A stretch of 64,000 nt of DNA from Mycobacterium sp. ITM-2016-00318 (GCF_002968285.2 NZ_CP134400.1:1736001-1800000), one strand, 5' to 3'; positions 26,286 through 34,937 are shown, counted from the stretch's first letter. The notes: a model not told the origin generated them from the sequence alone. Made by a program: numbers and translations.

Positions 26286-26750
26286 TCACGCGCCCTGCTC
26301 GGCTGCGTTCTTGATTCGGTTCAGGGTTTGTTGGATGCCGCTGCGGAGTTGTTTGTCGCGCGGAATAGGTATTTCAGCTATCCGGTTCGCGATCGGACAC
26401 CACAGAAAGCGGTAGGACTCAATCACCTCGGTGCCGGCGCCGACGTGCCGAAGTTCGTAGCGCCACACGGTTTCTTCTCGGCCCTCCTTATGTAGGGTCG
26501 TGAACGCGAACTCCTGCCCGGGATCGGCAGCCGTGATGACCGCATCGGTGTGCCAGCGGACCTTGCCGAGACGGTTGTGGCCTCTGAACCGAGCGCCGAC
26601 CGCGGCGGTGGTAGCGCCGTCGAGCCATTCGCACCGATAGCACTCCGGGCTCCAGTCGCCCATGCGGGTGATGTCGCTTATCAATTGGTAGACCGTCAGG
26701 GGTGCTGCGTCGATCTCAACACGTGCTTCGCCAGTAGTTGCGGTTGGCAT
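26286..26750 (-). CDS. SRPBCC (START-like) family protein
   Basis: A 154-residue lipid/polyketide-binding START-fold protein starting at ATG 26750 (MPTATTGEARVEIDAAPLTVY). Typical features are the initial beta strand VEIDAAPLTVYQLISDITRMGDWSPECYRCEWLDG, the GARFRGHNRLGKVRW turn and the long C-terminal helix RSGIQQTLNRIKNAAEQGA. The frame extends upstream to 26831 but this would overlap the divergent operator. Divergent from the ArsR-rhodanese gene, 97 bp apart, sharing the palindrome at 26826-26845. Ligand unknown. Confidence 0.82.
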   Translation of the reverse strand: MPTATTGEARVEIDAAPLTVYQLISDITRMGDWSPECYRCEWLDGATTAAVGARFRGHNRLGKVRWHTDAVITAADPGQEFAFTTLHKEGREETVWRYELRHVGAGTEVIESYRFLWCPIANRIAEIPIPRDKQLRSGIQQTLNRIKNAAEQGA

Positions 26751-26825
26751 TGCAGGTCTCCTTCGTTTAGCCCATAGTGCCCGTCGTAACCGCGGCGGGT
26801 GATAAGTAGGGCTTGTCAGCAGGCC

Positions 26826-26845
26826 ATTCAATAACTATATTGAAT
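26826..26845. promoter_or_regulatory. ArsR-type operator palindrome before the sulfur operon
   Basis: ATTCAATA and TATTGAAT form perfect 8-bp arms around an ACTA spacer. It ends two bases before the GTG start of the ArsR-rhodanese gene. AT-rich ATTCA-n-TGAAT palindromes are typical for SmtB/ArsR/BigR-type repressors, so it is very probably the autoregulatory operator. Confidence 0.75.
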
Positions 26846-26847
26846 AG

Positions 26848-27528
26848 GTGACTACAGCGTCTGCGGCCAAACGTGACTTTAAGGACCGGCTCTATGCGGA
26901 GTTCGCTCGGATCGGCAAGTCGCTGGCCAGCCCCCACCGTCTAGAAATCCTCGAAGTGCTCGCGCAGGGTGAGCGCACGGTCGAATCGGTGGCCTCAGAG
27001 ACGGGCCTATCGATCGCCAACGCGTCGCGGCATCTGCAACAACTGCGCCAGGCCCAGCTCGTCCTCACACGCCGCGAAGGACTGTTCGTGCACTACCGGC
27101 TGACCGGACCCGAGGTCATCACTCTGATATTGGCTCTGCGCCATACCGCCGAGCAACACCTCGCCGAGGTCGACCGGGTCGTGGACGACTTTTTCGGCGA
27201 TCGCGACGACTTCGAACCGGTGACACCCGACGAGCTGTCGCGCCGGATGACCAACGGTGAGGTCGTGGTGCTAGATGTGCGACCCGAGCAGGAGTACGCG
27301 GCGGGACATATCGCCGGGGCACACTCTGTCCCCGTTTCGGACATATCGGCCCGTCTAGCTGATCTCCCCCGCGAGAAGGAATACGTGGCGTACTGCCGCG
27401 GGCCCTACTGCGTGTACGCCGACGAAGCTGTCGCGGTGCTGCGCGCAAACGGGCTCAAAGCGCAACGTCTCACCGAGGGTTACCCGGAGTGGTGGCTTTC
27501 GGGGCGGCCAGTGCGCACGGCCAGGTAA
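26848..27528 (+). CDS. ArsR-family repressor fused to a rhodanese domain
   Basis: A 226-residue fusion. Residues about 8-100 are an ArsR winged helix (GKSLASPHRLEILEVLAQGER, TVESVASETGLSIANASRHL, QQLRQAQLVLTRREGLFVHYRL). Residues about 125-222 are a rhodanese domain with VVLDVRPEQEYAAGHIAGAH and the active-site loop AYCRGPYCVYADEA, so the sulfur-carrying Cys is present. Regulation by persulfide or sulfane sulfur bound to the rhodanese is an attractive inference. It leads five co-directional genes with gaps of 25, 1 and 0 bp and one overlap. A perfect palindrome lies directly over its promoter. Confidence 0.88.
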   Translation: MTTASAAKRDFKDRLYAEFARIGKSLASPHRLEILEVLAQGERTVESVASETGLSIANASRHLQQLRQAQLVLTRREGLFVHYRLTGPEVITLILALRHTAEQHLAEVDRVVDDFFGDRDDFEPVTPDELSRRMTNGEVVVLDVRPEQEYAAGHIAGAHSVPVSDISARLADLPREKEYVAYCRGPYCVYADEAVAVLRANGLKAQRLTEGYPEWWLSGRPVRTAR

Positions 27529-27553
27529 CGGATCACGACATCAGGAGGTCTCA

Positions 27554-28330
27554 ATGACGCGCTTACTCACCGTCGGCTACGGGGCCGTGTGCTACGTCGT
27601 CTTCCTGGCGGCCTTCCTCTATGCGATCGCCTTTGTGGGCAACTTCGTCGTCCCGCGCACGATCGACCACGCCATCGACGCGCCAATCGCGGAAGCGATC
27701 GTGGTCAACGTGCTGCTGCTCGGCCTGTTCACGGTGCAGCACAGCGTTATGGCGCGCCCGGCATTCAAACGCTGGTGGGCGCGGTTGGTGCCCAAGACGA
27801 TTGAGCGCAGTACCTATGTCCTGCTGTCGAGCTTGGTGCTCTTCCTGCTGTTCTGGCAGTGGCGGACGATGCCGGCGATCATCTGGGACGTCACCTGGAT
27901 GCCGGGTCGGGTCGGAACGTGGGTGCTGTTCGGATTGGGTTGGGCCACCGTTCTGCTCTCGACGTTCATGATCAACCACTTCGACCTGTTCGGTCTGAGG
28001 CAGGTGTATCTGGCCTGGCGCGGAACTCCGTATAGCGACCTGGAATTCCGCACTTCGCTCCTGTACCGGGTCGTGCGCCACCCGCTCATGCTGGGCTTCA
28101 TTGTCGCGTTCTGGGTAACGCCCACGATGACGGTGGGCCATCTGCTGTTCGCCGTGGCGACAACCACCTACATCCTGATCGCCATACAGCTCGAAGAGCA
28201 CGACCTCAACGCAGCACTCGGTGATCGCTATCGCGACTACCGCAGCCGCGTGCCGATGCTCATCCCGGGGCTTCACCGACGGAGGGGCCACACCGCACCC
28301 GACGCGGCTGTCCGACCGATAGGGGCATGA
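27554..28330 (+). CDS. mddA: MddA-like methanethiol S-methyltransferase (NnrU/ICMT-type membrane enzyme)
   Basis: A 258-residue protein with about six membrane helices. The conserved run FTVQHSVMARPAFKRWWARLVP plus ERSTYVLLSSLVLFLLFWQW, INHFDLFGLRQVYL and VRHPLMLGFIVAFWVTP, ending EEHDLNAALGDRYRDYR, matches my memory of MddA, which methylates methanethiol with S-adenosylmethionine to give dimethyl sulfide. Mycobacterial MddA homologues are known. The company of rhodanese, persulfide-type hydrolase and ArsR-rhodanese genes fits a sulfur role. The alternative is a generic isoprenylcysteine methyltransferase-family protein. RBS AGGAGG lies 7 bp before the ATG. Confidence 0.72.
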   Translation: MTRLLTVGYGAVCYVVFLAAFLYAIAFVGNFVVPRTIDHAIDAPIAEAIVVNVLLLGLFTVQHSVMARPAFKRWWARLVPKTIERSTYVLLSSLVLFLLFWQWRTMPAIIWDVTWMPGRVGTWVLFGLGWATVLLSTFMINHFDLFGLRQVYLAWRGTPYSDLEFRTSLLYRVVRHPLMLGFIVAFWVTPTMTVGHLLFAVATTTYILIAIQLEEHDLNAALGDRYRDYRSRVPMLIPGLHRRRGHTAPDAAVRPIGA

Positions 28331-28331
28331 A

Positions 28332-28823
28332 ATGACTGTGAATCCAACCGTCCGCAGTCGTCTTGAAGCTCAAGGCTTTTGTGGACTCGACGACAAGACG
28401 CTCGCCGAGCTTGGCCCGTGGATGCGATGGACCTACACGCTTGGCACGCTGGTCACCCTGATCGGTGTGGTGTTGACGTCCCCAGTTGTGCTGTGGGTGC
28501 TTGCAGCAATCACATCCGTGGGCATCTTCCTCCCGTTTCACCCGTTCGATCTTCTCTACAACTACGGAATGCGCTTTCTGACCCGTACGGGGCCTTTCCC
28601 CAACTCGGGCCCGCAGCGCCACTTCGTTTTCGTCGTCGCGACAGTGTGGCTGATGACGACGGGCTGGGCCTTCTACATCGGCGCAGACATCGTCGGGATC
28701 ACGCTTGGTTTCCTGCTGATTTTGGTTGGCGGACTTGCCAGCACCACGAACTTCTGCATTCCGTCGTTCATTTACAACACCGTCGTCGGTCGACGAAGTG
28801 CACCAGCGGAACGGAGCGCGTAA
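28332..28823 (+). CDS. DUF4395 family membrane protein
   Basis: A 163-residue protein starting one base after the MddA-like stop. It has four or so membrane helices, the HPFDLLYNYGMR segment, FPNSGPQRHFVFV and a final ASTTNFCIPSFIYN with a conserved Cys. DUF4395 genes are often found near thioredoxins, rhodaneses and sulfurtransferases in actinobacteria, but the biochemical role is unknown. It ends directly at the start of the metallo-beta-lactamase gene. Confidence 0.78.
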   Translation: MTVNPTVRSRLEAQGFCGLDDKTLAELGPWMRWTYTLGTLVTLIGVVLTSPVVLWVLAAITSVGIFLPFHPFDLLYNYGMRFLTRTGPFPNSGPQRHFVFVVATVWLMTTGWAFYIGADIVGITLGFLLILVGGLASTTNFCIPSFIYNTVVGRRSAPAERSA

Positions 28824-30188
28824 ATGGTGGCCGGGGTTGAGCTGGTACCGCTGGTCGACGAAGGACTGGGCAATTCGGCGTACCTCGTTGATATGGGTGA
28901 CGGGCGCGCGCTGGTCGTCGACGTCAGCCGCGACTTACGCGCCGTTCATGAGGCCGCGTCCAAGCGGGGTTTGACAGTCGCGTTCGCCGCCGATACCCAC
29001 CTACACGCCGATTTCCTGTCCGGTGCAAACCAACTCGCGGCAACCGCGGGAGCGAAGGTGCTCGCATCGGCCGCAGGTCACCGCGAGTTCGCGCACGCGG
29101 GTCTACACGATGGTGACGAGGTTGACCTGGGAGGCTTGCGTCTGCGGGCATTGTTGACACCCGGGCACACTCACGAGCACGTAGCGTATCTGCTTCTCGA
29201 CGGTGACCGCGAAGTCGGAGTGTTTACCGGCGGGTCACTCATCGTGGGCTCGGCCGCCCGCACCGATTTGATCTCGGAGGAGCGCACCGACGAACTCACC
29301 CGTGCCCAATACTCGTCACTGCGCCGGCTGGCTAGCTTGCCCGGGGACGTGCAGGTTTGGCCCACACACGGCGCCGGTTCGTTCTGTTCGGCACCGCCGG
29401 GCGCCGAACGCACCAGCACGATCGCGAGCGAGCTGGCCAACAACCCGCTGCTGCAGGCAACTGACGAAACCGCTTTTGTGGCACAGCTTCTCGGATCGTT
29501 AGGCAGCTATCCACCCTACTTCCGCCGCCTCGGCGAGATCAACCGCCTCGGTCCGCCGCTGCTGGAGGGTGAACCCGGGTTGGCGCCGCTGAGCGTGGAT
29601 GAAGTGCGGGTCAGGTTGACCGACGGCGCGGTTCTGATCGATGGCCGCCCGTTCGACCGCTTCGCCGTAGCTCATGTGGGTAGGGCGATCTCCATACCAT
29701 TGCGGCCGGTGTTCGCCTCCTGGCTGGGCTGGCTCGCGCCGGCCGACCGTCCGCTGATCATCGTGCGCGACCCGGATCAAGACCCTGCCGAGATTGCTTG
29801 GCAGGCCGCGAAAATCGGCTACGACAACATCATCGGCGAACTCGACGGAGGAATGGCGGCGTGGACCGCAGCGGGTCGCGACACGGCAAGCATCCCGTTG
29901 GCCGGGGCCGGACATATCGATGGCCGCCGCGTCCTGGACATCCGCCAGCGATCCGAATACCTCGATGGACATCTGCCCGGCGCGATGCATGTCGAACTCG
30001 GCGACATCTCACACCGGGCAGCAGAGATACCCGACGAACCCATGGTGGTCATGTGTGGGCACGGTGAACGTGCCATGGGCGCCGCCAGCCTGCTCGCAGG
30101 TACCGGCCACCACGGTCTCGTTGTGCTCGACGGCGGACCCCAGGACTGGGCCGCGGCCACAGGTCGCCACTTGGACACCGGCGGGTGA
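28824..30188 (+). CDS. Metallo-beta-lactamase fold hydrolase with two rhodanese domains (persulfide dioxygenase-like)
   Basis: A 454-residue protein. The N-terminal MBL domain (about 1-235) has the metal motif THLHADFLSG (His-x-His-x-Asp, with Phe in place of the final His), then PGHTHEHVAYLL and WPTHGAGSFC. Two rhodanese-like domains follow (about 255-350 and 360-450). The first lacks a catalytic Cys (IIVRDPDQDP). The second has it (VVMCGHGERAMGA). This MBL-Rhd arrangement is that of persulfide dioxygenase/sulfurtransferase fusions such as CstB or of related regulators. The missing His means activity cannot be assumed. Overlaps the MFS gene (GTGA). Confidence 0.82.
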   Translation: MVAGVELVPLVDEGLGNSAYLVDMGDGRALVVDVSRDLRAVHEAASKRGLTVAFAADTHLHADFLSGANQLAATAGAKVLASAAGHREFAHAGLHDGDEVDLGGLRLRALLTPGHTHEHVAYLLLDGDREVGVFTGGSLIVGSAARTDLISEERTDELTRAQYSSLRRLASLPGDVQVWPTHGAGSFCSAPPGAERTSTIASELANNPLLQATDETAFVAQLLGSLGSYPPYFRRLGEINRLGPPLLEGEPGLAPLSVDEVRVRLTDGAVLIDGRPFDRFAVAHVGRAISIPLRPVFASWLGWLAPADRPLIIVRDPDQDPAEIAWQAAKIGYDNIIGELDGGMAAWTAAGRDTASIPLAGAGHIDGRRVLDIRQRSEYLDGHLPGAMHVELGDISHRAAEIPDEPMVVMCGHGERAMGAASLLAGTGHHGLVVLDGGPQDWAAATGRHLDTGG

Positions 30189-31450
30189 GCGCGACTGACC
30201 GTGAGCCCCGACTCGGGTTGCGCGCCAACCTATCCCAATTCTGTCTGCTCGTCGCAGTCAACGCTCTCGTCGGAGGCATGGTCGGCCAGGAACAAACCGT
30301 GCTGCCCCTGCTGGCCAAGCAGGAATTCCACCTGACCGGCTACACGTTCCTGCTCACCTATGTGTTCGCATTCGGCATCACCAAGGCCGCCACCAACTAC
30401 CTCGCCGGCACCTGGTCAGACCGCTTTGGACGCAAGCCCGTGTTGTTGGTCGGCTGGCTGCTCGCCATTCCGGTTCCGCTGCTGTTGATTTGGGCGCCGT
30501 CCTGGGGATGGGTGGTAGCGGCCAATGTGCTCCTAGGCATCAATCAAGGCCTGACCTGGTCAACCACGGTGGTCATGAAAATCGACCTCGTTGGCCCCAG
30601 ACAGCGGGGCCTCGCCATGGGCTTCAACGAGGCCGCGGGCTACGGCGCCGTTGCGCTGACCGCCGTCTTGGCCGGCTACCTCGCCGCCCACTATGGTCTG
30701 CGGCCCGCGCCGTTCCTGCTCGGCCTGTCGTATGCGCTGGTCGCCCTGGGCCTGTGCGCTGTGTTCGTCCGCGAGACCCGCGGTCACGCCCAGCTGGAAG
30801 CCACCCGTTACGACAACAGCAGCCCCGACGCCGAGTTGACCAACCGCCAGATCTTCCTGCGCACCAGCTTCACCGAACCGGCACTGTCCTCGGCCAGCCA
30901 GGCCGGTCTCGTCAACAACCTCAACTTCGGCCTGTCCTGGGGCCTGTTCCCGATCCTGTTCGCCACCACCGGCATGCCGGTCGACCGCATCGGCATCCTG
31001 GTCGCCGTCTACCCCGCGGTGTGGGGGGTCGGGCAACTGGCCACCGGCGCCTTGTCGGACAGGTGGGGCCGTAAGCACCTGATCACCGCTGGGATGCTCA
31101 TCCAGGCAGTCGGACTTGCGCTCATCGCCACCGGCACCTCGTTCACCTGGTGGCTCGCGGCCACCGCCCTCCTTGGTGCGGGTACCGCGATGGTCTACCC
31201 CACCCTGCTTGCGGTCGTTGGCGATGTCGCACACCCGCTGTGGCGGGCACGCTCCGTCGGCGTCTACCGACTGTGGCGTGACAGCGGATATGCAGCTGGT
31301 GCCGTGGTCGGCGGCATCACCGCCGACCTGTGGGGGCTGCGCATCGCGATCTGGGCCGCCGCCGCCATTACTGTCGTCTCCGGGCTCACTGTTGCGCTGC
31401 GCATGTACGAGACCCACCCTGCTGCAGATAGATTCAAAACCGTTCACTGA
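30185..31450 (+). CDS. MFS transporter at the end of the sulfur operon
   Basis: A 421-residue transporter with about twelve helices. GTG 30185 overlaps the previous stop. Motif A is seen as GTWSDRFGRKPVLLVG and again in the second half as SDRWGRKHLITAG; ETRGHAQLE follows helix 6. The substrate is unknown; in an operon devoted to sulfur species it may export thiols, sulfite or a related anion. Last gene of the unit; the next gene is convergent. Confidence 0.85.
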   Translation: MSATDREPRLGLRANLSQFCLLVAVNALVGGMVGQEQTVLPLLAKQEFHLTGYTFLLTYVFAFGITKAATNYLAGTWSDRFGRKPVLLVGWLLAIPVPLLLIWAPSWGWVVAANVLLGINQGLTWSTTVVMKIDLVGPRQRGLAMGFNEAAGYGAVALTAVLAGYLAAHYGLRPAPFLLGLSYALVALGLCAVFVRETRGHAQLEATRYDNSSPDAELTNRQIFLRTSFTEPALSSASQAGLVNNLNFGLSWGLFPILFATTGMPVDRIGILVAVYPAVWGVGQLATGALSDRWGRKHLITAGMLIQAVGLALIATGTSFTWWLAATALLGAGTAMVYPTLLAVVGDVAHPLWRARSVGVYRLWRDSGYAAGAVVGGITADLWGLRIAIWAAAAITVVSGLTVALRMYETHPAADRFKTVH

Positions 31451-31505
31451 AGTGCCAATGGTTGCACCATCCGCCGCCGTCGATGCGCTACGAGGGTGAT
31501 CGCAG

Positions 31506-32132
31506 TCAGAGCCGTTCGGCGAGTGTGGCTTGCCCACCGCCCGTCAGTTCGTCGAGGGCCGCGCGGCGGCCAGTCATCGCCATGAGGAGTGCCTCACCCG
31601 AACCGACAACTTCAGGTCCGCTGCCATGAGTCCAGTCGACGTCGGTCGCCTGCAGTCTTAACCCGCGGATGCGTTTTCCAGCGCCCAGGCGGGGATTACT
31701 AGGTACGAGCGGCAGGATCCGCTGGAGCCGATCAACTGGCACCGTACGCGGGCGGCCGAGGGCGCGGCGGATGTCCTGGTGGTGGATGGTGCCGTCCACA
31801 AGGGCGATCATTCCCTTGAACCCGGCGGTAAGCCCCTGGGGATGGAGATGTCTGCGCAAGAAGTCCATCAAGTCGTCCGTTGACAGCGGCGCGAACTCCT
31901 TGACTCCCACTTCGTTGGCATGGATGACCCGGCCGTTCGCGAACCGCTCGAGCAGGCCGAGGATGCTTAGCTCCTCGTAGCTGACGACATGGGCGACAAC
32001 GTCTTTCACTGTCCAGCTGTCGCAGAGGCTGGCGGCGTTCCACTCCTCGGGAGTCAGCGTTTGAAGGAACGAGGCGAGGTCGGATCGCTCTTCATACGCC
32101 ATGTGCATCAGAGACTTCGTGTCGGCACTCAT
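31506..32132 (-). CDS. Maleylpyruvate isomerase-like / TIGR03083 family protein
   Basis: A 208-residue DinB-like four-helix protein. ATG 32132 was chosen because it overlaps the AHSA1 stop (ATGA). It carries the family's DSWTVKDVVAHVVSYEEL with a metal-type His, and VDGTIHHQDIRRALGRP, where HHQDIRR supplies the other ligands. Related actinobacterial proteins are thought to use mycothiol or a metal; the substrate is not known. Third gene in a minus-strand operon with an ArsR regulator and an AHSA1 protein. Confidence 0.8.
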   Translation of the reverse strand: MSADTKSLMHMAYEERSDLASFLQTLTPEEWNAASLCDSWTVKDVVAHVVSYEELSILGLLERFANGRVIHANEVGVKEFAPLSTDDLMDFLRRHLHPQGLTAGFKGMIALVDGTIHHQDIRRALGRPRTVPVDRLQRILPLVPSNPRLGAGKRIRGLRLQATDVDWTHGSGPEVVGSGEALLMAMTGRRAALDELTGGGQATLAERL

Positions 32133-32617
32133 CGCGACGCCTCCGCCATTGCCAAGTCGACGTAGCGGTGGAGATAGAGCGGCCACCCGGCTTCGCCATC
32201 GACTCCGTCGGCGACGGCTTGCCAGCCGACGCCGTGGCGGTCAAGGTGTCGGTGCTCCAACTCGACCCGGGTGCTCTCGGTGGATTCGGCGAGAAATCGC
32301 ACCTCAACCTCACTCGACCGGGCGGGATCGCTCTCAAGTTGCCAGGTCGGCCCGATGTCCCACGAAAAAACCACCCGAGATGGCGGCTCGTAGACGAGCA
32401 CTCGCGCCCATTCGCACCGGCTGCCATCGACCCCGACGTCGTAGATGTGGCCTCCTGCACGCGGCTCGAATACGGTTTCGGCGATCGGTACCGCAAGTAG
32501 GTTGTGTTCGCGCGGCTTGATGGCGTCGAATCGATCTACGAACAGGGCAAAAGCCCGCTCGATACCAGCGCTAACGACGACGCTTTTCCGTACCGGCTCT
32601 ACCTTCGACGACGTCAC
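32129..32617 (-). CDS. AHSA1/SRPBCC family protein
   Basis: A 162-residue START-fold protein of the AHSA1 type. It begins MTSSKVEPVRKSVVVSAGIERAF and contains VFEPRAGGHIYDVGVDGSRCEWARVL, a common AHSA1 core, then VVFSWDIGPTW. ArsR plus AHSA1 pairs are widespread, with the ArsR protein repressing the pair. Both ends overlap neighbours by four bases. Ligand unknown. Confidence 0.86.
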   Translation of the reverse strand: MTSSKVEPVRKSVVVSAGIERAFALFVDRFDAIKPREHNLLAVPIAETVFEPRAGGHIYDVGVDGSRCEWARVLVYEPPSRVVFSWDIGPTWQLESDPARSSEVEVRFLAESTESTRVELEHRHLDRHGVGWQAVADGVDGEAGWPLYLHRYVDLAMAEASR

Positions 32618-32934
32618 GATTCGCCTCCTTCTTCATTGGCAATCAATTTGTATGCGTCTAGAGCCTTGCTCCAGAACACGTCCAACTCCGCTCTTAACGC
32701 CTCAACGCCCTTCGGATTCAGCTGATAGATGCGTCGCGTTCCGGCAGCCCGATCCTCAACCAGACCAGCGCATTTCAATACTTTTAGATGCTGCGAGACT
32801 GCAGGCCGACTTATCGGAAGCCCACGGGCCAGCTCGCCCACCGCCATCGGTCCCGCCGCCAAGCGCCTGAAGATCGTTCGTCGGGTGCCATCAGCCAGCG
32901 CCGCCCAGGGGTCAGCAACTTGGTAAGTGGTCAC
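32614..32934 (-). CDS. ArsR family repressor of the AHSA1 operon
   Basis: A 106-residue winged-helix protein: WAALADGTRRTIFRRLAAGP, VGELARGLPISRPAVSQHLKVLKCAGLVEDRAAG and RRIYQLNPKGVEALRAELD. It lacks the metal-binding ELCVCDL motif, as usual for AHSA1-linked ArsR proteins. First gene of a three-gene overlapping operon; a short palindrome lies directly upstream at 32941-32954. Confidence 0.9.
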   Translation of the reverse strand: MTTYQVADPWAALADGTRRTIFRRLAAGPMAVGELARGLPISRPAVSQHLKVLKCAGLVEDRAAGTRRIYQLNPKGVEALRAELDVFWSKALDAYKLIANEEGGES

Positions 32935-32940
32935 GAACGG

Positions 32941-32954
32941 TAAGTCTACACTTA
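32941..32954. promoter_or_regulatory. Small palindrome upstream of the ArsR gene
   Basis: TAAGT and ACTTA arms flank CTAC, six bases before the start of the ArsR gene on the minus strand. Position and symmetry fit an autoregulatory operator, but the arms are short. Confidence 0.45.
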
Positions 32955-33253
32955 ACTAGACATCGACACGTCAAGCAACCGCCCCTTCGGTCGCATCCTC
33001 CCGAGGTCGGCCCGCCTCGGTACTTGCCCATGAGCCGGAGTCTAGGAACGGCCTCGGACAAACCGGCGTGGCCGTGTCCCGCGCTCAGGCTGGCCGTGGT
33101 AGCCCGAACGCCCGTTCGGTGTGTCCTAGCCGTGTCCTAAGACTCTCGACCACGGGCAAATACGCACTGGACACATGAGCACGGACCAAGCCCGCCGACG
33201 TGGACTTATCCGCACGCAGTAGACGCTGCGCCACAGCCCAGCACACGCTGATT
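32955..33253. other. Non-coding stretch left of the second attachment copy
   Basis: About 300 bases with no convincing gene. Only short frames are present, none with family resemblance. Confidence 0.5.
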
Positions 33254-33300
33254 CACACTGGCAGTGTGGGGGTCAGGGGTTCGAGTCCCCTTAGCTCCAC
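33254..33300 (+). repeat. Displaced tRNA-Ala 3' end, copy 2 (att-like, 47 bp exact)
   Basis: These 47 bases are identical to 25720-25766, that is from the anticodon stem to one base past the tRNA 3' end. The 5' half of the tRNA is absent, so this is not a functional tRNA. It is the expected product of site-specific integration into the tRNA gene and marks the end of island segment A. Confidence 0.92.
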
Positions 33301-34109
33301 TTATTTCCGCAGGGCAGAGCGCTGTTCTATAGGACGAAGTCTACATTCTTGACGACAATAGAGCCGCTACTGACGACAGTAGGCGAATGTCGCGACCCCC
33401 ACATTGTCGGTTGAGTACTGGACAGTCGGATTCGAATGACCTGGCGACATGGGCCTATGAGTACGGCGGCGGCGCAAACTCAGGTCATCGCTTGGGCCCG
33501 CGACATGGTTGATGATTATCGGTACGCAGTCCACGCGACTGGCTAGCACGAGATTGTGCCATCGCGGGGGCATGAGATTATCGGTCGACGTGGGCAGACG
33601 TCTGGCTTTGCTTATCCTCAAAGTCAGTAATCGCATCAATTAGCCTGTCTCACAGGCTGTCTCGAGGGCGATAGTTCTGCAGAATGAGACTGAACTAGGA
33701 CCGCAGCAGGGCCGTTAACCGCTGTGTTAGCCATTTTCGGGCAGCGGGAAGGTCTCCGTCTATTAAGAGCTGGGCGGATACCGCTTAGACGATGCGGGAG
33801 GCGGGCAGCATCTGATCGCAGACGACGGTCGATATCGCGTATGCGCGGCGCATCAATGACAGCTGGATCCGCGGCGCGACTCCGACGCCGTGGCGGCTGA
33901 GTCCGGCGTGGCTGCAGCCGTGTTGGCCAGATTCTTGGATGCAGGAATCACGGACCAGTCTTCCTGCACGCTGAACCCCGCCGCCTCAGCTCTTGGCGAA
34001 CTTGTCCTGGTCAACATCGGCAAGAAATTTCACGAGATAAACGGCGTTGATCACTGTTCGGAATGCCTGATGACATCCACCATGTCGAAATCATCGTGAC
34101 CGCCGCACG
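33301..34109. other. Gene-poor region right of copy 2
   Basis: About 800 bases with only short, unconvincing frames on both strands (for example 33890-34099). The first bases after the tRNA fragment resemble those after copy 4 (CGCAGGxCAGAGxGC). A perfect 7-bp inverted repeat, AGCCTGT-CTC-ACAGGCT, lies at 33642-33658; no T-run follows it. Probably decayed sequence. Confidence 0.5.
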
Positions 34110-34877
34110 TCACGATGGAGGCGCCCCCACCATCTGCGTCATCGCCGCCAGGATGGTCTGGCGGCCCGCGGGTTCGGTGATCAGGCGACGGGACAGCTCG
34201 GTCAGGTGCTCGCCGTGGGTTCGCGCGTAGCGGCGCAGCAGCGCGAATGCATCGTCCACCGACATCTCTAGGCGCTGAGAGAGGAAACCTTTGGCCTGAT
34301 CGACCACGATCCGGCTGGTCAACGCGGCGTTGACCTGAGGGAGCACGGTCGCCGGGGCGGGTGGGCGTTCCAGGATCGCCACGCTGGCAACATGTGCCAG
34401 CGTCTGGGCCACCAGCAGATCGGCGTCGTTGAGCTCCCCGACGCTGGTGCCGAACAAGCCCAGGGCACCTAGCACGGTGTTGGCTGCGCGCATCGGCACC
34501 GCGTGCACCGAGGGGAAGCCCGCGTCGGTGGCGGCCGCCACGAACCGCGGCCAGCGCGCCGCCTGGGTGTGCACGTCGGCCACCGAGATGGACTGCCCGG
34601 TGGCGTAGCAGTCCAGGCAGGGGCCCTGGTCGGACTGCAGCTGGAACAACTCCAGGTCGTGGAGCTTTTCCGAGGTGGCGGCCATCAGTTGCAAACGGCC
34701 GCGCGGGGAGGCGAGCAGCAATCCCGCCGCCGCGACATCCAGCAGCTGCGCGCACTGCTCGGTGAGCTCGGTTAGCAGGTCAACAACGTCGTAGTCGTGG
34801 AGCAGACTGTCCACCAGCGATACCACCGCGTCCAGGACGCGGGGTTCACGAGGTATCTCGGTCACTATCGGCTCCAT
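34110..34877 (-). CDS. GAF-ANTAR regulator (first of a tandem pair)
   Basis: A 255-residue protein. The GAF domain (about 25-170) has AAGLLLASPRGRLQLMAATSE, LQSDQGPCLDCYATG and SVHAVPMRAANTVLGALGLFG. The C-terminal ANTAR domain (about 180-245) has LTSRIVVDQAKGFLSQRLEMSVDDAFALLRRYAR, a typical RNA-binding antiterminator helix bundle. Such proteins sense a signal through GAF and act on leader RNAs; they are abundant in mycobacteria. ATG 34877 was chosen because a preceding basic stretch is unlike the family. Lies 60 bp downstream of a paralogue. Confidence 0.87.
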   Translation of the reverse strand: MEPIVTEIPREPRVLDAVVSLVDSLLHDYDVVDLLTELTEQCAQLLDVAAAGLLLASPRGRLQLMAATSEKLHDLELFQLQSDQGPCLDCYATGQSISVADVHTQAARWPRFVAAATDAGFPSVHAVPMRAANTVLGALGLFGTSVGELNDADLLVAQTLAHVASVAILERPPAPATVLPQVNAALTSRIVVDQAKGFLSQRLEMSVDDAFALLRRYARTHGEHLTELSRRLITEPAGRQTILAAMTQMVGAPPS

Positions 34878-34937
34878 TCTGCGCCGGTCACCGCCCGTCG
34901 GCAACGGAACTGGTGTCGGGCGTGCGATGACCGCACA

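Noticed and set aside
33000..33253. Possible second integrase remnant (a minus-strand RLGHTER-like string)
   Set aside because: Only one short motif fits; no catalytic Arg or Tyr box nearby, so not supported.
33367..33639. 90-codon minus-strand frame right of att copy 2
   Set aside because: No start context, no family resemblance and atypical composition; probably non-coding.
33642..33658. Perfect inverted repeat AGCCTGT-CTC-ACAGGCT as a terminator
   Set aside because: No T-run follows and no gene ends nearby; left as an unexplained repeat.
33890..34099. 69-codon plus-strand frame
   Set aside because: No ribosome-binding site and no recognisable family; lies in decayed sequence.
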